Source: a virus
DNA: 57,837 nucleotides
Strand: one strand, 5' to 3'
IMG/VR virus record: IMGVR_UViG_3300023087_000014
Location: 1 to 57,837 of that record
The notes under the pieces are model-generated. The model did no database searches, had not been told where the DNA came from, and saw nothing but the letters and a program-made list of their open reading frames with translations. This document shows, piece by piece, positions 40,532 to 49,041 of the stretch (positions are counted from its first letter, which is position 1; every line of letters begins with the position of its first letter). The translations under genes and the position numbers were made by a program.

Positions 40532-42577
40532 TTAAATTCCTGCTAGTGACTTTAAAGTTTCCATAGCCGCCATAGCTTCTTTGTCTTTATTAAGCTCTGC
40601 TTGACGTTTCATTAATGCTGTCTTAAGTTCTGGATCTTTATGTGTATTTTTGTCTCTTTTAATACGCTCCAGTTCTTTTTGCTTTGCGTCTAAGTCTTCT
40701 TTGTCCTTTGTGTCCGTTTTGAACTCAATTTGCATATCGCCCTCATCTTCTACTGGTTCCATAGGAATCATTACTTCTTCATATTTTGCCTTAATTCTTT
40801 CAATAAAATCTTTTGCTGGCTCAATATGTTCCTCACCATAATCCTTTTCAACCATTGTTAGTATTGCTGTTTCTCCTTTTGGAAACATTCCCTTTTCTCT
40901 ATCAAATAATGATAAAATCTTTTCAGGCAATGAAACTGTTGGCTCTGGTTTTTCATCTTCATCGTCTGGATTTATTTTAGCCATGCTACCATCTTTGCCT
41001 ATTGTTACTGGAATTTCTTTATCACTAAATTGTCCCATTGATTTATCAAATGCCGCTTCAATGTCGTCTGTAGTAGGAATACCTTCGCCCATTCCATATT
41101 CGTCATTAATTTCATCCCACATGCGTTGTTCGATTTCGTCATGGTCATCATCTGGATGCCATCCATTATCTCTCGCCACTTCATCGTACATATCTTGTAG
41201 ATAGTTTTGTACGTCTGGACCCATTGAGCCTTTACTTAATGCTTTGTATAGCAACTGTCCGCTAGTATCACTTGCAATCTTTTCCATTGCGTCGATAAGC
41301 TGATCTTTCATTCCGCCTTCGTCTAATGTCTTTGCTTGGGCATATGCTGGTTGAATCATTGACATGTCTGCTTTATTAGTTTTTGACGCTGTTCTGAATA
41401 ATTTTTCTATTTCACTATACTTTTCTGTTTCAATACCAGCCATATCAAAATCGTGTACAAGACTGCCTAAATAATGAACTTGGTCGTCTGTGACTTCACC
41501 TTTGTATTGTTTAGAAGTTTTTGCAATATCTACTAGTAATTCTAATGCACTCTTCTTGACTGAGTCTTTGGTAATCTCTCCGTCTACTTCTTCATCGCTT
41601 GCTTCTGCAACTAATTCATCTGGACCTAATTCTTTCACTGCTGTGGCTTCGCTTACTAATCTATAGATATAAGGAAATACGTCTTTCAGTTCTTCATTAA
41701 ATTGTCTAATAGTAAGTTGGTCTATCCAATCACCTGCAACATCTGCTGGAACTTCTTCTAATACTTTAGATTCAAAACTTTCAAATGCTTCTTTGTATGC
41801 AGATGTTCTTTGTAATTTAAAAATTGTATCTTTAACAGAATCTAAACGCTCATTTACAATATCCATGTATTGTGCAAGACCTTCGGCCATGACACCGCTT
41901 CTTGACATATATGTTTTAAATTTACGTAATTTGTTTAACTCTTCCGAAAGTCCAACAATGTGTTTACCAAAGTCGTCATAAGGATTGCCGCCTTCACTTA
42001 CATGCCTTGCCATTGCTCTAGCACCATTGATATGTCTAAATGGATACTTAAAACGTTCTCCATTTGAGCTTTCAATATAAATGCTACCTATTTTGATATT
42101 TCTATTTTCACCAACGCTCTCTGTATGTTTAATAACAATCTTTGCGTTGTCAACGTCTTGATAACTTACTTTTGACGTTCCGTAAAGTTTTGATTCTGTC
42201 ATGGTATCTTCTCCGGAAGTATTGTTCTTTGCTAAAAATTTATAGTCTCTTCTATCTAAATTTGTTTTTTGTATATTTCGGGTATCAAAATTTAAAAGTC
42301 TTTTACGTGCAAACTCCCGTAGTTCTTTCAAAAAATCATACCAAGACTTTTTTGTAGCACCTTCGTCGTCGTCGAATAGTTTTTCACTATACATGACAGC
42401 AACGTTTTCTTCATCTAAACTAACACTAACTTTTTTACCGTTAAATGTAAATTCATAAAATCTGCCTTCTTCAGGTAGATTTGTTATATCTCCTGCTTCA
42501 TTACCTATAGTAATTTCTTTAAATTTACCACGTAATTTTGCAAAAAGTTCAGATGCTATTTTATTCAAGTCTTTCAT
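40532..42577 (-). CDS. Large conserved protein downstream of terminase, function unknown
   Basis: 681 residues from ATG 42577, placed 5 nt after a GATAAATA late box. Acidic, with long helical stretches and D/E-rich segments; the C-terminal third contains Glu/Lys-rich coiled-coil-like sequence (KDKEDLDAKQKELERIKRDK). The N-terminal 130 residues have a beta-rich FYEFTFNGKKVSVSLDEENVAVMYSEK region. No catalytic motif is recognised. Late control and its position after gp17 suggest a virion or scaffold role. Confidence 0.72.
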   Translation of the reverse strand: MKDLNKIASELFAKLRGKFKEITIGNEAGDITNLPEEGRFYEFTFNGKKVSVSLDEENVAVMYSEKLFDDDEGATKKSWYDFLKELREFARKRLLNFDTRNIQKTNLDRRDYKFLAKNNTSGEDTMTESKLYGTSKVSYQDVDNAKIVIKHTESVGENRNIKIGSIYIESSNGERFKYPFRHINGARAMARHVSEGGNPYDDFGKHIVGLSEELNKLRKFKTYMSRSGVMAEGLAQYMDIVNERLDSVKDTIFKLQRTSAYKEAFESFESKVLEEVPADVAGDWIDQLTIRQFNEELKDVFPYIYRLVSEATAVKELGPDELVAEASDEEVDGEITKDSVKKSALELLVDIAKTSKQYKGEVTDDQVHYLGSLVHDFDMAGIETEKYSEIEKLFRTASKTNKADMSMIQPAYAQAKTLDEGGMKDQLIDAMEKIASDTSGQLLYKALSKGSMGPDVQNYLQDMYDEVARDNGWHPDDDHDEIEQRMWDEINDEYGMGEGIPTTDDIEAAFDKSMGQFSDKEIPVTIGKDGSMAKINPDDEDEKPEPTVSLPEKILSLFDREKGMFPKGETAILTMVEKDYGEEHIEPAKDFIERIKAKYEEVMIPMEPVEDEGDMQIEFKTDTKDKEDLDAKQKELERIKRDKNTHKDPELKTALMKRQAELNKDKEAMAAMETLKSLAGI

Positions 42578-42582
42578 GTTAG

Positions 42583-42590
42583 TATTTATC
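42583..42590 (-). promoter_or_regulatory. T4-type late promoter, leaderless position
   Basis: GATAAATA on the minus strand, then CTAAC and ATG 42577; it overlaps the last codons of gp17. Confidence 0.8.
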
Positions 42591-44169
42591 AATAGTTTGT
42601 ACTTATGAAGATAGGCATTGGCGGTTCGTAATCTTCTATTTCTTCGGTTTGATTGAAGGTGTTATATACCCTAGGATCCCAATCTTTCATTACATCCATC
42701 ATTCTTAATGCTAGTAGAGTAGCACTTATTAAATCATCGCTATGCCCTAATTTAGCTTGATAGCTAGATCCTGTAGCTACAAAATTTTTAAGTTCAGATA
42801 CAAGTGGTTTCGATTTAATCATTAATTTATCGTTTTCAACCATAGTTTTAAGCCTACTACAAGCTGTAACCTTTGTACTATGGGTAGTATTAAATCCTTT
42901 ACGGAATTTTCTAACATGACCTTTTCTAATAGGTTCGCTTACAAAAAGCCCTGGTATATTTTCTTCACCGTAATCATTTATTACAATAAGTGCGGCTTCA
43001 CCTAAGCCATTGTTTTCTACACTCCAGTAAATTGATTGTGGTGCCTTTGTTTCGCTTTCTATATACTTACATATATCAGCAAGCACTCTAATTTGTCCTG
43101 GTATAGCTGTAGTATTGTGTTGCCATTCTGCTACTTGTTCATAACTAGGTAATTCATAAACTTGTATAGCTGAATAATCTCCTCCTGTACCCATACTAGG
43201 ATCAAGGGCAACAGCATATGTAAACTCACTAGTAGGTTTTTTATACCATCTTGTTTGTCCCATATTAATTATAGGAGATGTTCCTTCTAGTGTAGCAAGT
43301 TTTATAGCATTAATTAGTGTTTCGTCAAATACAAGGAATTCGCATTCGTATTCACGTCTAAATCTTTCTTCACCAATTCTTCCTAGTTCTTCTTCTTTCC
43401 ATTTATCATCTCGATCAGGATGTTCACTCCAATGACAAGTAAAACTATGAAAGCCATTTATGCCAACTTCATTTTCATTACCGTGTTCGTCAAATTTTTG
43501 TTCTGCTTGTTTCCAAATTGTAGCAAATGTATCTTCGTCTGAGTTAGGTGTGCTTGTAATAATAGCACGACCACCTGTAGCTAGTGTAGGTGATATTGAA
43601 GTCCAAAAGTCTTGGGCTATATTAGGTTGTACAAATGCAAACTCGTCGCAGTATAGTAATGAAATAGACATACCTCTGCCTGTATTGCCAGTTGTTGTTT
43701 GACTTACAATACGTGATCCATTTTCAAACTCTATAGTACCTTTGTTGTAATTAATTACACCTGCTCTAATGTGATCAGGACATAATTCATATGCATATCT
43801 AATTCGTTGCATAATTTCTTGTGCACCAGTATATTTGTGTGCGGCAATCAGTACAGTTTGATCTGGTTGAAACATTGCATACCATAATAGATAAATGGCG
43901 GCACATGTAGTTTTGCCTGTTTGCCTAGGTAACATATTAATGTTAAATCTATAATTATGATAACTTTCTAAAAGTCTGCACTGATAAGTGAAAGGTTCAA
44001 ACAATAGTTTGCCTTTTACTGGATGCTGTATATAACCAAACTTTTCTGCAAAATACAAATAACCGTTTTGAGGATCCATACAAGCCATTAAGTCTTGTAT
44101 TTGTTCTTCGGTAAATGTTTCTCTTTGGTTGGCTTTCTTTGTTAATACGCCATCTAAACTTTTCGACAT
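42589..44169 (-). CDS. gp17: Terminase large subunit (gp17)
   Basis: 526 residues from ATG 44169. MLPRQTGKTTCAAI (about 79-92) is the Walker A region, SLLYCDEFAF (about 171-180) Walker B, TSTPNSDEDTF motif III, and ALDPSMGTGGDYSAI (about 326-340) the first Asp of the C-terminal RNase H-like nuclease. It packages DNA into the prohead and cuts concatemers. Somewhat shorter than T4 gp17 (610). A late-type AGTAAATA box lies 4 nt before ATG, right after a terminator hairpin. Confidence 0.95.
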   Translation of the reverse strand: MSKSLDGVLTKKANQRETFTEEQIQDLMACMDPQNGYLYFAEKFGYIQHPVKGKLLFEPFTYQCRLLESYHNYRFNINMLPRQTGKTTCAAIYLLWYAMFQPDQTVLIAAHKYTGAQEIMQRIRYAYELCPDHIRAGVINYNKGTIEFENGSRIVSQTTTGNTGRGMSISLLYCDEFAFVQPNIAQDFWTSISPTLATGGRAIITSTPNSDEDTFATIWKQAEQKFDEHGNENEVGINGFHSFTCHWSEHPDRDDKWKEEELGRIGEERFRREYECEFLVFDETLINAIKLATLEGTSPIINMGQTRWYKKPTSEFTYAVALDPSMGTGGDYSAIQVYELPSYEQVAEWQHNTTAIPGQIRVLADICKYIESETKAPQSIYWSVENNGLGEAALIVINDYGEENIPGLFVSEPIRKGHVRKFRKGFNTTHSTKVTACSRLKTMVENDKLMIKSKPLVSELKNFVATGSSYQAKLGHSDDLISATLLALRMMDVMKDWDPRVYNTFNQTEEIEDYEPPMPIFISTNY

Positions 44170-44173
44170 GTTG

Positions 44174-44181
44174 TATTTACT
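44174..44181 (-). promoter_or_regulatory. T4-type late promoter, leaderless position
   Basis: AGTAAATA, then CAAC and ATG 44169. A variant motif shared with the gene at 52390 (GGTAAATA, N4). Confidence 0.6.
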
Positions 44182-44187
44182 CAAAAG

Positions 44188-44209
44188 AATAGGGCCCGTA
44201 GGCCCTATT
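44188..44209 (-). terminator. Terminator before gp17
   Basis: AATAGGGCC (44188-44196), loop CGTA, GGCCCTATT (44201-44209); on the minus strand followed by CTTTTG. It separates the gp16 block from gp17. Confidence 0.78.
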
Positions 44210-44217
44210 GAATTATG

Positions 44218-44934
44218 TTAACCGCAATTGGATGCGTATAGTTTTTCAAATTGTCCTCTTGAACAACCGTATCCTTCTTTGCACTTTTTGTAGTTTTCTG
44301 CTTTAGTGCAACCGCTTGCATAAAGTTTTTTCATTTCCTTTACACAACCCATTTCATCAAATTTTTCTTCATCTTTGGCTTCGTTCATTTTAGCCATTAG
44401 TTGATCACGTAATTCGGTTTGTAATTCTTCCATTGCCATTGCATTGTCGCCTCTAACAGATGCTTTGTATTGACCTTTTTCTCTGTTCGCTCCGCCTGAC
44501 AAATCTTTCGTCATGTATTGTGTATCTTTGTATTCTTCGTCTGGAGAATTATCCCATTCTTCTTCTGTAGATTCATGTCCACCACAACCACTATTGCCTA
44601 AGTGTACTTTGCCGCAAACTTTGCATGGTTCTTTTTGTATGCCAGGTTTTAGATCATTCATATCTCCATCGCTTGGCGCTTCTGGATCATCCATATCTGG
44701 ATTAGCAATTTTGATTAATTTTTTCATTGGCATCATGTCAGGACCAACTGGCTTTGCTTCAGGTGCACCGCCGCCTTGCATGATACGTAACAAACTAGCT
44801 ACTTCATCAGCTGTTTCTCCGCTCATAGAAATATTCATATTTGCTTGTTCGTCCAATCTTGTTATTTCTGGAGCTGGATCTCTTTGATCAATTGCTTTAT
44901 CTAGTTCATCTAATTTTTGTAGTATGTCTTTCAT
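44218..44934 (-). CDS. Cys-rich acidic protein of the packaging region
   Basis: 238 residues, acidic. PCKVCGKVHLGNSGC (about 102-116) looks like a C-x2-C...C zinc knuckle. The C-terminus carries two similar units, KKLYASGCTKAENYKKC and KLYASNCG, so a Cys-containing repeat is present. No T4 counterpart is recognised. Inserted between gp16 and gp17 in the late block, with a GGAGG site. A structural or scaffold role is plausible; metal binding is an inference. Confidence 0.7.
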   Translation of the reverse strand: MKDILQKLDELDKAIDQRDPAPEITRLDEQANMNISMSGETADEVASLLRIMQGGGAPEAKPVGPDMMPMKKLIKIANPDMDDPEAPSDGDMNDLKPGIQKEPCKVCGKVHLGNSGCGGHESTEEEWDNSPDEEYKDTQYMTKDLSGGANREKGQYKASVRGDNAMAMEELQTELRDQLMAKMNEAKDEEKFDEMGCVKEMKKLYASGCTKAENYKKCKEGYGCSRGQFEKLYASNCG

Positions 44935-44935
44935 A

Positions 44936-45499
44936 TTAGCCTCCTACAACTGCTTTTGTGTTTATTTTATCATCTATGTCTGCACTTTCGCCTTTAGGAG
45001 CGGCTTCCATAGGATCGACATTTCTTTCTTTGCGAGCTGTTTCTAATTCTTTTAATAGATCCATAACTCTGTCTCCAGCTACTTTTTTCTGTGCATCTGG
45101 TTCTGCCTGTTCCATTTCTAATGTATCTAATTTTGACTGGTATGGCTCGCCTGACTTAGGCACTTGGTATTCTTCTTGAGGTGCATTTGCTGTACGTACA
45201 ATTACATGATTAGGGTCACATGGGCAACATTTTTCAATGTATTCTTCTAACACTTGCGGTGTTGTTGGATATGCAACTTCTACGTCCCAATACGTTACTT
45301 CCATATTTTCTAGCTGGGGGAAATCTAATGGACGTTCTTGTATTGGTGTCTTTTTGCCGTTTGACATAGATACAACTTGATATTTTTTCATACAAGTTTC
45401 TAGTGCATCAGTAAAATTTTCACCTAGTTCACCTGCAACACCTACTTTAAATTCATAGGTTTTTTTTGATTCTGTAAGTACTTCTGTAAATGTCTTCAT
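44936..45499 (-). CDS. Late-region protein, function unknown
   Basis: 187 residues. N-terminal part beta/alpha (KTYEFKVGVAGELGENFTDALETCMKKYQVVSMS, about 14-47) followed by MEVTYWDVEVAYPTTPQVLEEYIEKCCP (about 66-93), similar to a ferredoxin-like fold; the C-terminus is acidic and helical. A GATAAATA late promoter and an AGAGGT site precede it. From memory, homologues occur next to terminase genes in marine T4-like phages. Function unknown. Confidence 0.7.
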   Translation of the reverse strand: MKTFTEVLTESKKTYEFKVGVAGELGENFTDALETCMKKYQVVSMSNGKKTPIQERPLDFPQLENMEVTYWDVEVAYPTTPQVLEEYIEKCCPCDPNHVIVRTANAPQEEYQVPKSGEPYQSKLDTLEMEQAEPDAQKKVAGDRVMDLLKELETARKERNVDPMEAAPKGESADIDDKINTKAVVGG

Positions 45500-45516
45500 G
45501 TTTAATACCTCTAATA

Positions 45517-46014
45517 CTATTTATCTTTATCTAGATCTTTTAAACGTTGTAGTAGGCTATTCCTATCAGCTACAATAGCGCCTGTTCCGCTAATAATACC
45601 TGCTTCTTCAATAGGTTTATCTTGATCTAGTTTTTCTTTTTTAAGTTGAAGCTCTACCATTTTTAGTTTTTTATCTAATTTTGCTACCTTAGCATCAAGA
45701 GACGTTTTCAGCATACCTCCTGCTACCTCAAACACTCTGCCACTATAACGACTTTCAACATTCATTCCTAAATCCATTAAGTCTTCATAACTTTGTAATG
45801 CTCTCTGTGCAACATCATTAAGTTCAGCATCTGCCATTTCACCTAATCCTTTTACAGTAGGTAATGCCGCTTCAATCTTATCAAGTTCAGAAATATCACG
45901 CAATGTATCTTTTTGTTCTATAACTGATTTAGATTTTATATCATCTTCTAATTCGTTTTGAATTATTTCTTTAGAATCTGGTAAATCAAGTAGGTCTTGT
46001 AGTTTTTTTGTCAT
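45517..46014 (-). CDS. gp16: Terminase small subunit (gp16)
   Basis: 165 residues, the same length as T4 gp16 (164). The helical centre ELNDVAQRALQSYEDLMDLGMNVESRYSGRVFEVAGGMLKTSLDAKVAKLDKKLKMVELQLKK is typical of T4-like gp16; I name only its start (residue about 62) and end (about 125) as the coiled-coil core that forms ring oligomers. It binds DNA and stimulates gp17. Its own GATAAATA late promoter lies about 27 nt upstream. Confidence 0.88.
   Translation of the reverse strand: MTKKLQDLLDLPDSKEIIQNELEDDIKSKSVIEQKDTLRDISELDKIEAALPTVKGLGEMADAELNDVAQRALQSYEDLMDLGMNVESRYSGRVFEVAGGMLKTSLDAKVAKLDKKLKMVELQLKKEKLDQDKPIEEAGIISGTGAIVADRNSLLQRLKDLDKDK
45518..45525 (-). promoter_or_regulatory. T4-type late promoter with leader
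   Basis: GATAAATA, 18-nt leader with AGAGGT before ATG 45499. Confidence 0.72.
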
Positions 46015-46041
46015 AGTCTTTCCAGTATTATATGCTACTAT

Positions 46042-46049
46042 TATTTATC
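46042..46049 (-). promoter_or_regulatory. T4-type late promoter with leader (gp16)
   Basis: GATAAATA on the minus strand, 27-nt leader with TGGAAAG before ATG 46014. Confidence 0.75.
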
Positions 46050-46479
46050 GTTTACCGTTATGGAAAATATCATTTTCACTAATAACCCTAAAGAAAATGC
46101 CTTTTTGTTTACAGTAGGCCCTTGCGGCTTCCCATTTTGCTTGGTTAACAATAAAATGTGCTTGATTAATCTTACTACGTCCTACCTTTTCTCTTATAGC
46201 TTGATTTGCAGGTTTTACTTCTATTAATTCTACATGCTGTTTACTTCTTTTATCTGCATATACTATAAAAAAATCTGGTACATAAATTGTGTGTTTACCT
46301 GTTAGTGGATTCCTATATGGAATTTTTATAGCTTCGCTTGCCCACTTTGCTACACTAGGATGTTCATCTAGGAATTTCATAAAAGCAAATTCCCAACTTG
46401 ATCTGTAAGTCGGTGTTCTGCCTCCAATATACTTTGCTGGGTTTTTTAGACCAAATTTTCCTTGAGCAAATCTAGGCAT
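46045..46479 (-). CDS. gp4: Head completion protein (T4 gp4)
   Basis: 144 residues, the same size as T4 gp4 (150). The opening RFAQGKFGLKNPAKYIG (3-19), YRSSWEFAFMKFLDEHPSV (about 25-43), IPYRNP and VPDFFIVYADK (about 67-77), and VELIEVKPANQ (about 83-93) match T4 gp4, including the nuclease-like PDF...E-x-K line. It completes DNA-filled heads before tail joining. Its ATG is 2 nt after the gene upstream. Confidence 0.92.
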   Translation of the reverse strand: MPRFAQGKFGLKNPAKYIGGRTPTYRSSWEFAFMKFLDEHPSVAKWASEAIKIPYRNPLTGKHTIYVPDFFIVYADKRSKQHVELIEVKPANQAIREKVGRSKINQAHFIVNQAKWEAARAYCKQKGIFFRVISENDIFHNGKR

Positions 46480-46480
46480 A

Positions 46481-46840
46481 TCATACCACTATATTTCTTG
46501 ATTCTTCTCTTGCAATTTTATCTGATGTAAAACCTAAAGAACTTACTTTTTGTCTATTGTAATTTAAAACTTGTGCAACAATAGCACTAATTTGAATGTC
46601 ATCTACACCTTTTAATGTGTCTAACAATGTATAAACATTTACACCATCTATTTTTGCTTGTTCTAACAACACTGTCGCAACTCCTGTTGCACTTGTATCA
46701 TCGAACCCACGTCTTTTAAAAAATCCTACTACACTGTCTACTGTGTTTGCGTTGTATGTAATTGGTTCAGAAAAATATTTGTTAAAAAATTCTTTTACAA
46801 CAGAGCCACTATCTACAGGTTCTAATTTATAATCACTCAT
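46481..46840 (-). CDS. Small late protein, function unknown
   Basis: 119 residues, mainly helical (SVVKEFFNKYFSEP, FKRRGFDDTSATGVATVLLEQAKIDG, DDIQISAIVAQVLNYNRQKVSS). No T4 counterpart is recognised. Start overlaps the stop of the large tail protein upstream by 1 nt and the stop lies next to gp4, so it belongs to the same late operon. A baseplate or neck role is inferred from position only. Confidence 0.7.
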   Translation of the reverse strand: MSDYKLEPVDSGSVVKEFFNKYFSEPITYNANTVDSVVGFFKRRGFDDTSATGVATVLLEQAKIDGVNVYTLLDTLKGVDDIQISAIVAQVLNYNRQKVSSLGFTSDKIAREESRNIVV

Positions 46841-48249
46841 TAAAAGTCCCCTACTTGGTTTCTTAATGCACGGCGTTCTGCTCTTGCCGCTTTTCTATTT
46901 GCTATTTGTTCTCTCAAAGGTGTTCGTTGTACTCCAGTACGTGTAGTAACTCCTCCACCTGTTGTAGTTACTGTTTGTGAGCTACTACTGCTACTTCTTG
47001 TGACCGAACTGCTACTTACTGTTGGTGGACTTGCTAAAATTTCGTCTAATGTTTGTCCTGTGCCGGGTACTAACGGTTCAGATTTTATACTTGGTATAGC
47101 AAGATCACCTGGACTATATGTTAATCCGTTGTTTGAATAACTTTCATTTATTTTGCTACTATACAAACTAGAGCGTGTATCAACAATGCCACCATTAGTT
47201 AGCACAGGATCATTGTATCCGCCTGCACCATTTTGCTTAGGAACATTTACACCAGGTATGCCACCTATGCCTTCTTTTCTAATATCTCCAAGAGCACCTT
47301 TCAATATATTAAATCCTTCTTCTCGCAAACCTTCTTTAGATAAACTTTTTGCATTTTTGTAGGTATTAAATGCTGTTAATGCTGTGCCTAGATTAAATTG
47401 CCCGCCTGCAATATCATTTAATACTGTTGTCAAGCCACCAAAGACACCTCCTTGACCTAATAAGCTAGATGTTCCGCCGCCTTGTATGCTTAATGGACTA
47501 GGAGTTTTATCATAATGTACAGTAGCAAATCCTTTTGGACTATCTTCACCTACTGGTCCTCTGCTATAGAATACAGCTTCGTAAGCAACCGTCATTTGGT
47601 TTTGCATTAAGCCTGCGCTTTCATACGCATCTACACTGTCATGAGTTAATCCTGTAACAAGTGGATTTACAAGAGTATATGCAGTATATTCTTTTCGTGA
47701 TAATTGATATATTGTAATTTTATCAAAAAATGGACTTTTATGATTGTTATCTAAACCATATCTGTAATTTTGTTCTTCTGGTTTTCCGTATGTATTTCTC
47801 GGAGAATAAGGAGGACTCACTCCTTCTGTATTATAATTTCCATCTCTAAAATAATATCTATAATAAGATTCTAATAGAAGTGTAGTAAGACCTAAGTTAT
47901 CATCGTGGAATGTTATATTAATAGGATCATATTCTAAACTAGTTTGTAAATTTTTCTTCCTATTGTACATATTTTTTGTTTGTGTTTGTACACTAAATTT
48001 GGGAAGATCTGCTTGTTTTACAAGCATGTTTATTTCTTGTTTATGCCTTTGATCTAATTGAGGAACAGTATTTCTTGCTTCTTCAGTTAATTCAAAAACA
48101 ACATGATAGAGAAATTTTGCTTTAGGTGCAAGACGAAAACCGTTATCAGAAAACAACCTTGCCGCGTGTTGATAATCTTTAAAAGTGCCTCCTGGATTAA
48201 GAGCACCCTTGAATAAATTATCTAAAAATCCATTTAAAAAGTTTGCCAT
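46840..48249 (-). CDS. Tail-tube/baseplate-type protein (gp19/gp48/gp54-like fold)
   Basis: 469 residues. The first 250 residues read like a T4 tail-tube-type domain: FLYHVVFELT (about 46-55), INMLVKQADLPKFSVQTQT (about 74-92), YDPINITFHDD (about 106-116) and an N-terminal cap FLNGFLDNLFKG. A long Gly/Ser-rich linker and a Ser-rich, then Arg-rich C-terminus follow. It is probably the tube initiator or a baseplate cap; I cannot choose between gp48 and gp54. GATAAATA lies 5 nt before ATG. Confidence 0.68.
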   Translation of the reverse strand: MANFLNGFLDNLFKGALNPGGTFKDYQHAARLFSDNGFRLAPKAKFLYHVVFELTEEARNTVPQLDQRHKQEINMLVKQADLPKFSVQTQTKNMYNRKKNLQTSLEYDPINITFHDDNLGLTTLLLESYYRYYFRDGNYNTEGVSPPYSPRNTYGKPEEQNYRYGLDNNHKSPFFDKITIYQLSRKEYTAYTLVNPLVTGLTHDSVDAYESAGLMQNQMTVAYEAVFYSRGPVGEDSPKGFATVHYDKTPSPLSIQGGGTSSLLGQGGVFGGLTTVLNDIAGGQFNLGTALTAFNTYKNAKSLSKEGLREEGFNILKGALGDIRKEGIGGIPGVNVPKQNGAGGYNDPVLTNGGIVDTRSSLYSSKINESYSNNGLTYSPGDLAIPSIKSEPLVPGTGQTLDEILASPPTVSSSSVTRSSSSSSQTVTTTGGGVTTRTGVQRTPLREQIANRKAARAERRALRNQVGDF

Positions 48250-48254
48250 ACTAA

Positions 48255-48262
48255 TATTTATC
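48255..48262 (-). promoter_or_regulatory. T4-type late promoter, leaderless position
   Basis: GATAAATA on the minus strand, then TTAGT and ATG 48249. Confidence 0.8.
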
Positions 48263-48288
48263 CATGAAAGAAAAGTACGTATAAAATA

Positions 48289-48317
48289 AAAAAGGGGCCT
48301 TAAAAAGACCCCTTTTT
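48289..48317 (-). terminator. Terminator after gp19
   Basis: A GGGG/CCCC stem framed by A and T runs (48289-48317); on the minus strand the sequence ends in CCCCTTTTTT. Confidence 0.82.
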
Positions 48318-48342
48318 GTAATTATGGCAATTGACTTAGGTA

Positions 48343-48975
48343 TTAACCAATACCGCCGCCACCAGTTACTAAGCTATTAATAGTTCTACCAACTGCTGTA
48401 CCAATTCCTTCACCTTGTGGTGTCTGTATAGCATTGTCAAAGCGTATGCTTAGTGTTACTGTTACTGGTTCGTTTGCACTGTAAGCTAATGAGTTGTAAT
48501 TAGCATTTTGTACAAAACAACCATATAGTTCAAATGTTTCTAGTGTGTTTGGAGTATTTGCTCCGTTACCGCCATCTAGTATTTCAATTCTTGTTAAAAA
48601 TTTGTAGTCAATACCTGATGCCGCACCAGACTGTTCAAAGAAGTCGAACTGTTTCTGTAACTGTTCGCCAACTAGTCTTTGTACACTGTTGTTTACATCT
48701 TCACGTAAGTTTAGTGTAATAGGCTCAAAGCTGTGTCTACCAGCTAGGTATGCTCTACTGTTGTAAACAGGTATTTCCATTTCTTCGAATGTTACACTTG
48801 GGCGTGTTACATCAATTACCTGTTTTGTTAGTTCTGTTGTTGGTGTTGATACACCGAAATTCTCAAGTGTCACTCTAAAGCGATACTGCAATTTAGGCAT
48901 TAATAAGCCTTGAGTGCTTGCACTATTATCGCTTGCTAGTGGTACTGTAATCTTTGAGAGTGTTGATATTGCCAT
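48343..48975 (-). CDS. gp19: Tail tube protein (gp19)
   Basis: 210 residues with AAGGAG before ATG. LMPKLQYRFRVTLENFGVSTPTTELTKQVIDVTRPSVTFEEMEIPVYNSRAYLAG (from about residue 26 to 80) and VTVTLSIRFDNAIQ near 175 match the T4 gp19 tail-tube family. It polymerises into the hexameric inner tube. Slightly longer than T4 gp19 (163). A late promoter and a hairpin lie upstream, between it and gp18. Confidence 0.88.
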   Translation of the reverse strand: MAISTLSKITVPLASDNSASTQGLLMPKLQYRFRVTLENFGVSTPTTELTKQVIDVTRPSVTFEEMEIPVYNSRAYLAGRHSFEPITLNLREDVNNSVQRLVGEQLQKQFDFFEQSGAASGIDYKFLTRIEILDGGNGANTPNTLETFELYGCFVQNANYNSLAYSANEPVTVTLSIRFDNAIQTPQGEGIGTAVGRTINSLVTGGGGIG

Positions 48976-48995
48976 AATGTTTTACTCCTTACAAG

Positions 48996-49003
48996 TATTT
49001 ATC
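48996..49003 (-). promoter_or_regulatory. T4-type late promoter with leader (gp19)
   Basis: GATAAATA on the minus strand, about 20-nt leader containing AAGGAG before ATG 48975. Confidence 0.8.
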
Positions 49004-49008
49004 ATTTA

Positions 49009-49034
49009 ATGAGCCCTGTATTTCAAGGGCTCAT
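49009..49034. terminator. Hairpin between gp18 and gp19
   Basis: ATGAGCCC (49009-49016) pairs with GGGCTCAT (49027-49034), 10-nt loop, just downstream of the gp18 stop. No T-run on the minus strand, so it may only attenuate or protect the gp18 mRNA. Confidence 0.6.
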
Positions 49035-49041
49035 TTTTAAA

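Noticed and set aside
44218-44934. Prohead core or protease function
   Set aside because: Acidic composition invites this idea, but there is no protease motif and no similarity I can recognise to T4 gp21, gp22, gp67 or gp68.
46840-48249. Portal protein (gp20)
   Set aside because: It follows gp19 as gp20 does in T4, but the sequence has the tail-tube-type pattern and lacks portal features; a gp48/gp54-type role fits better.
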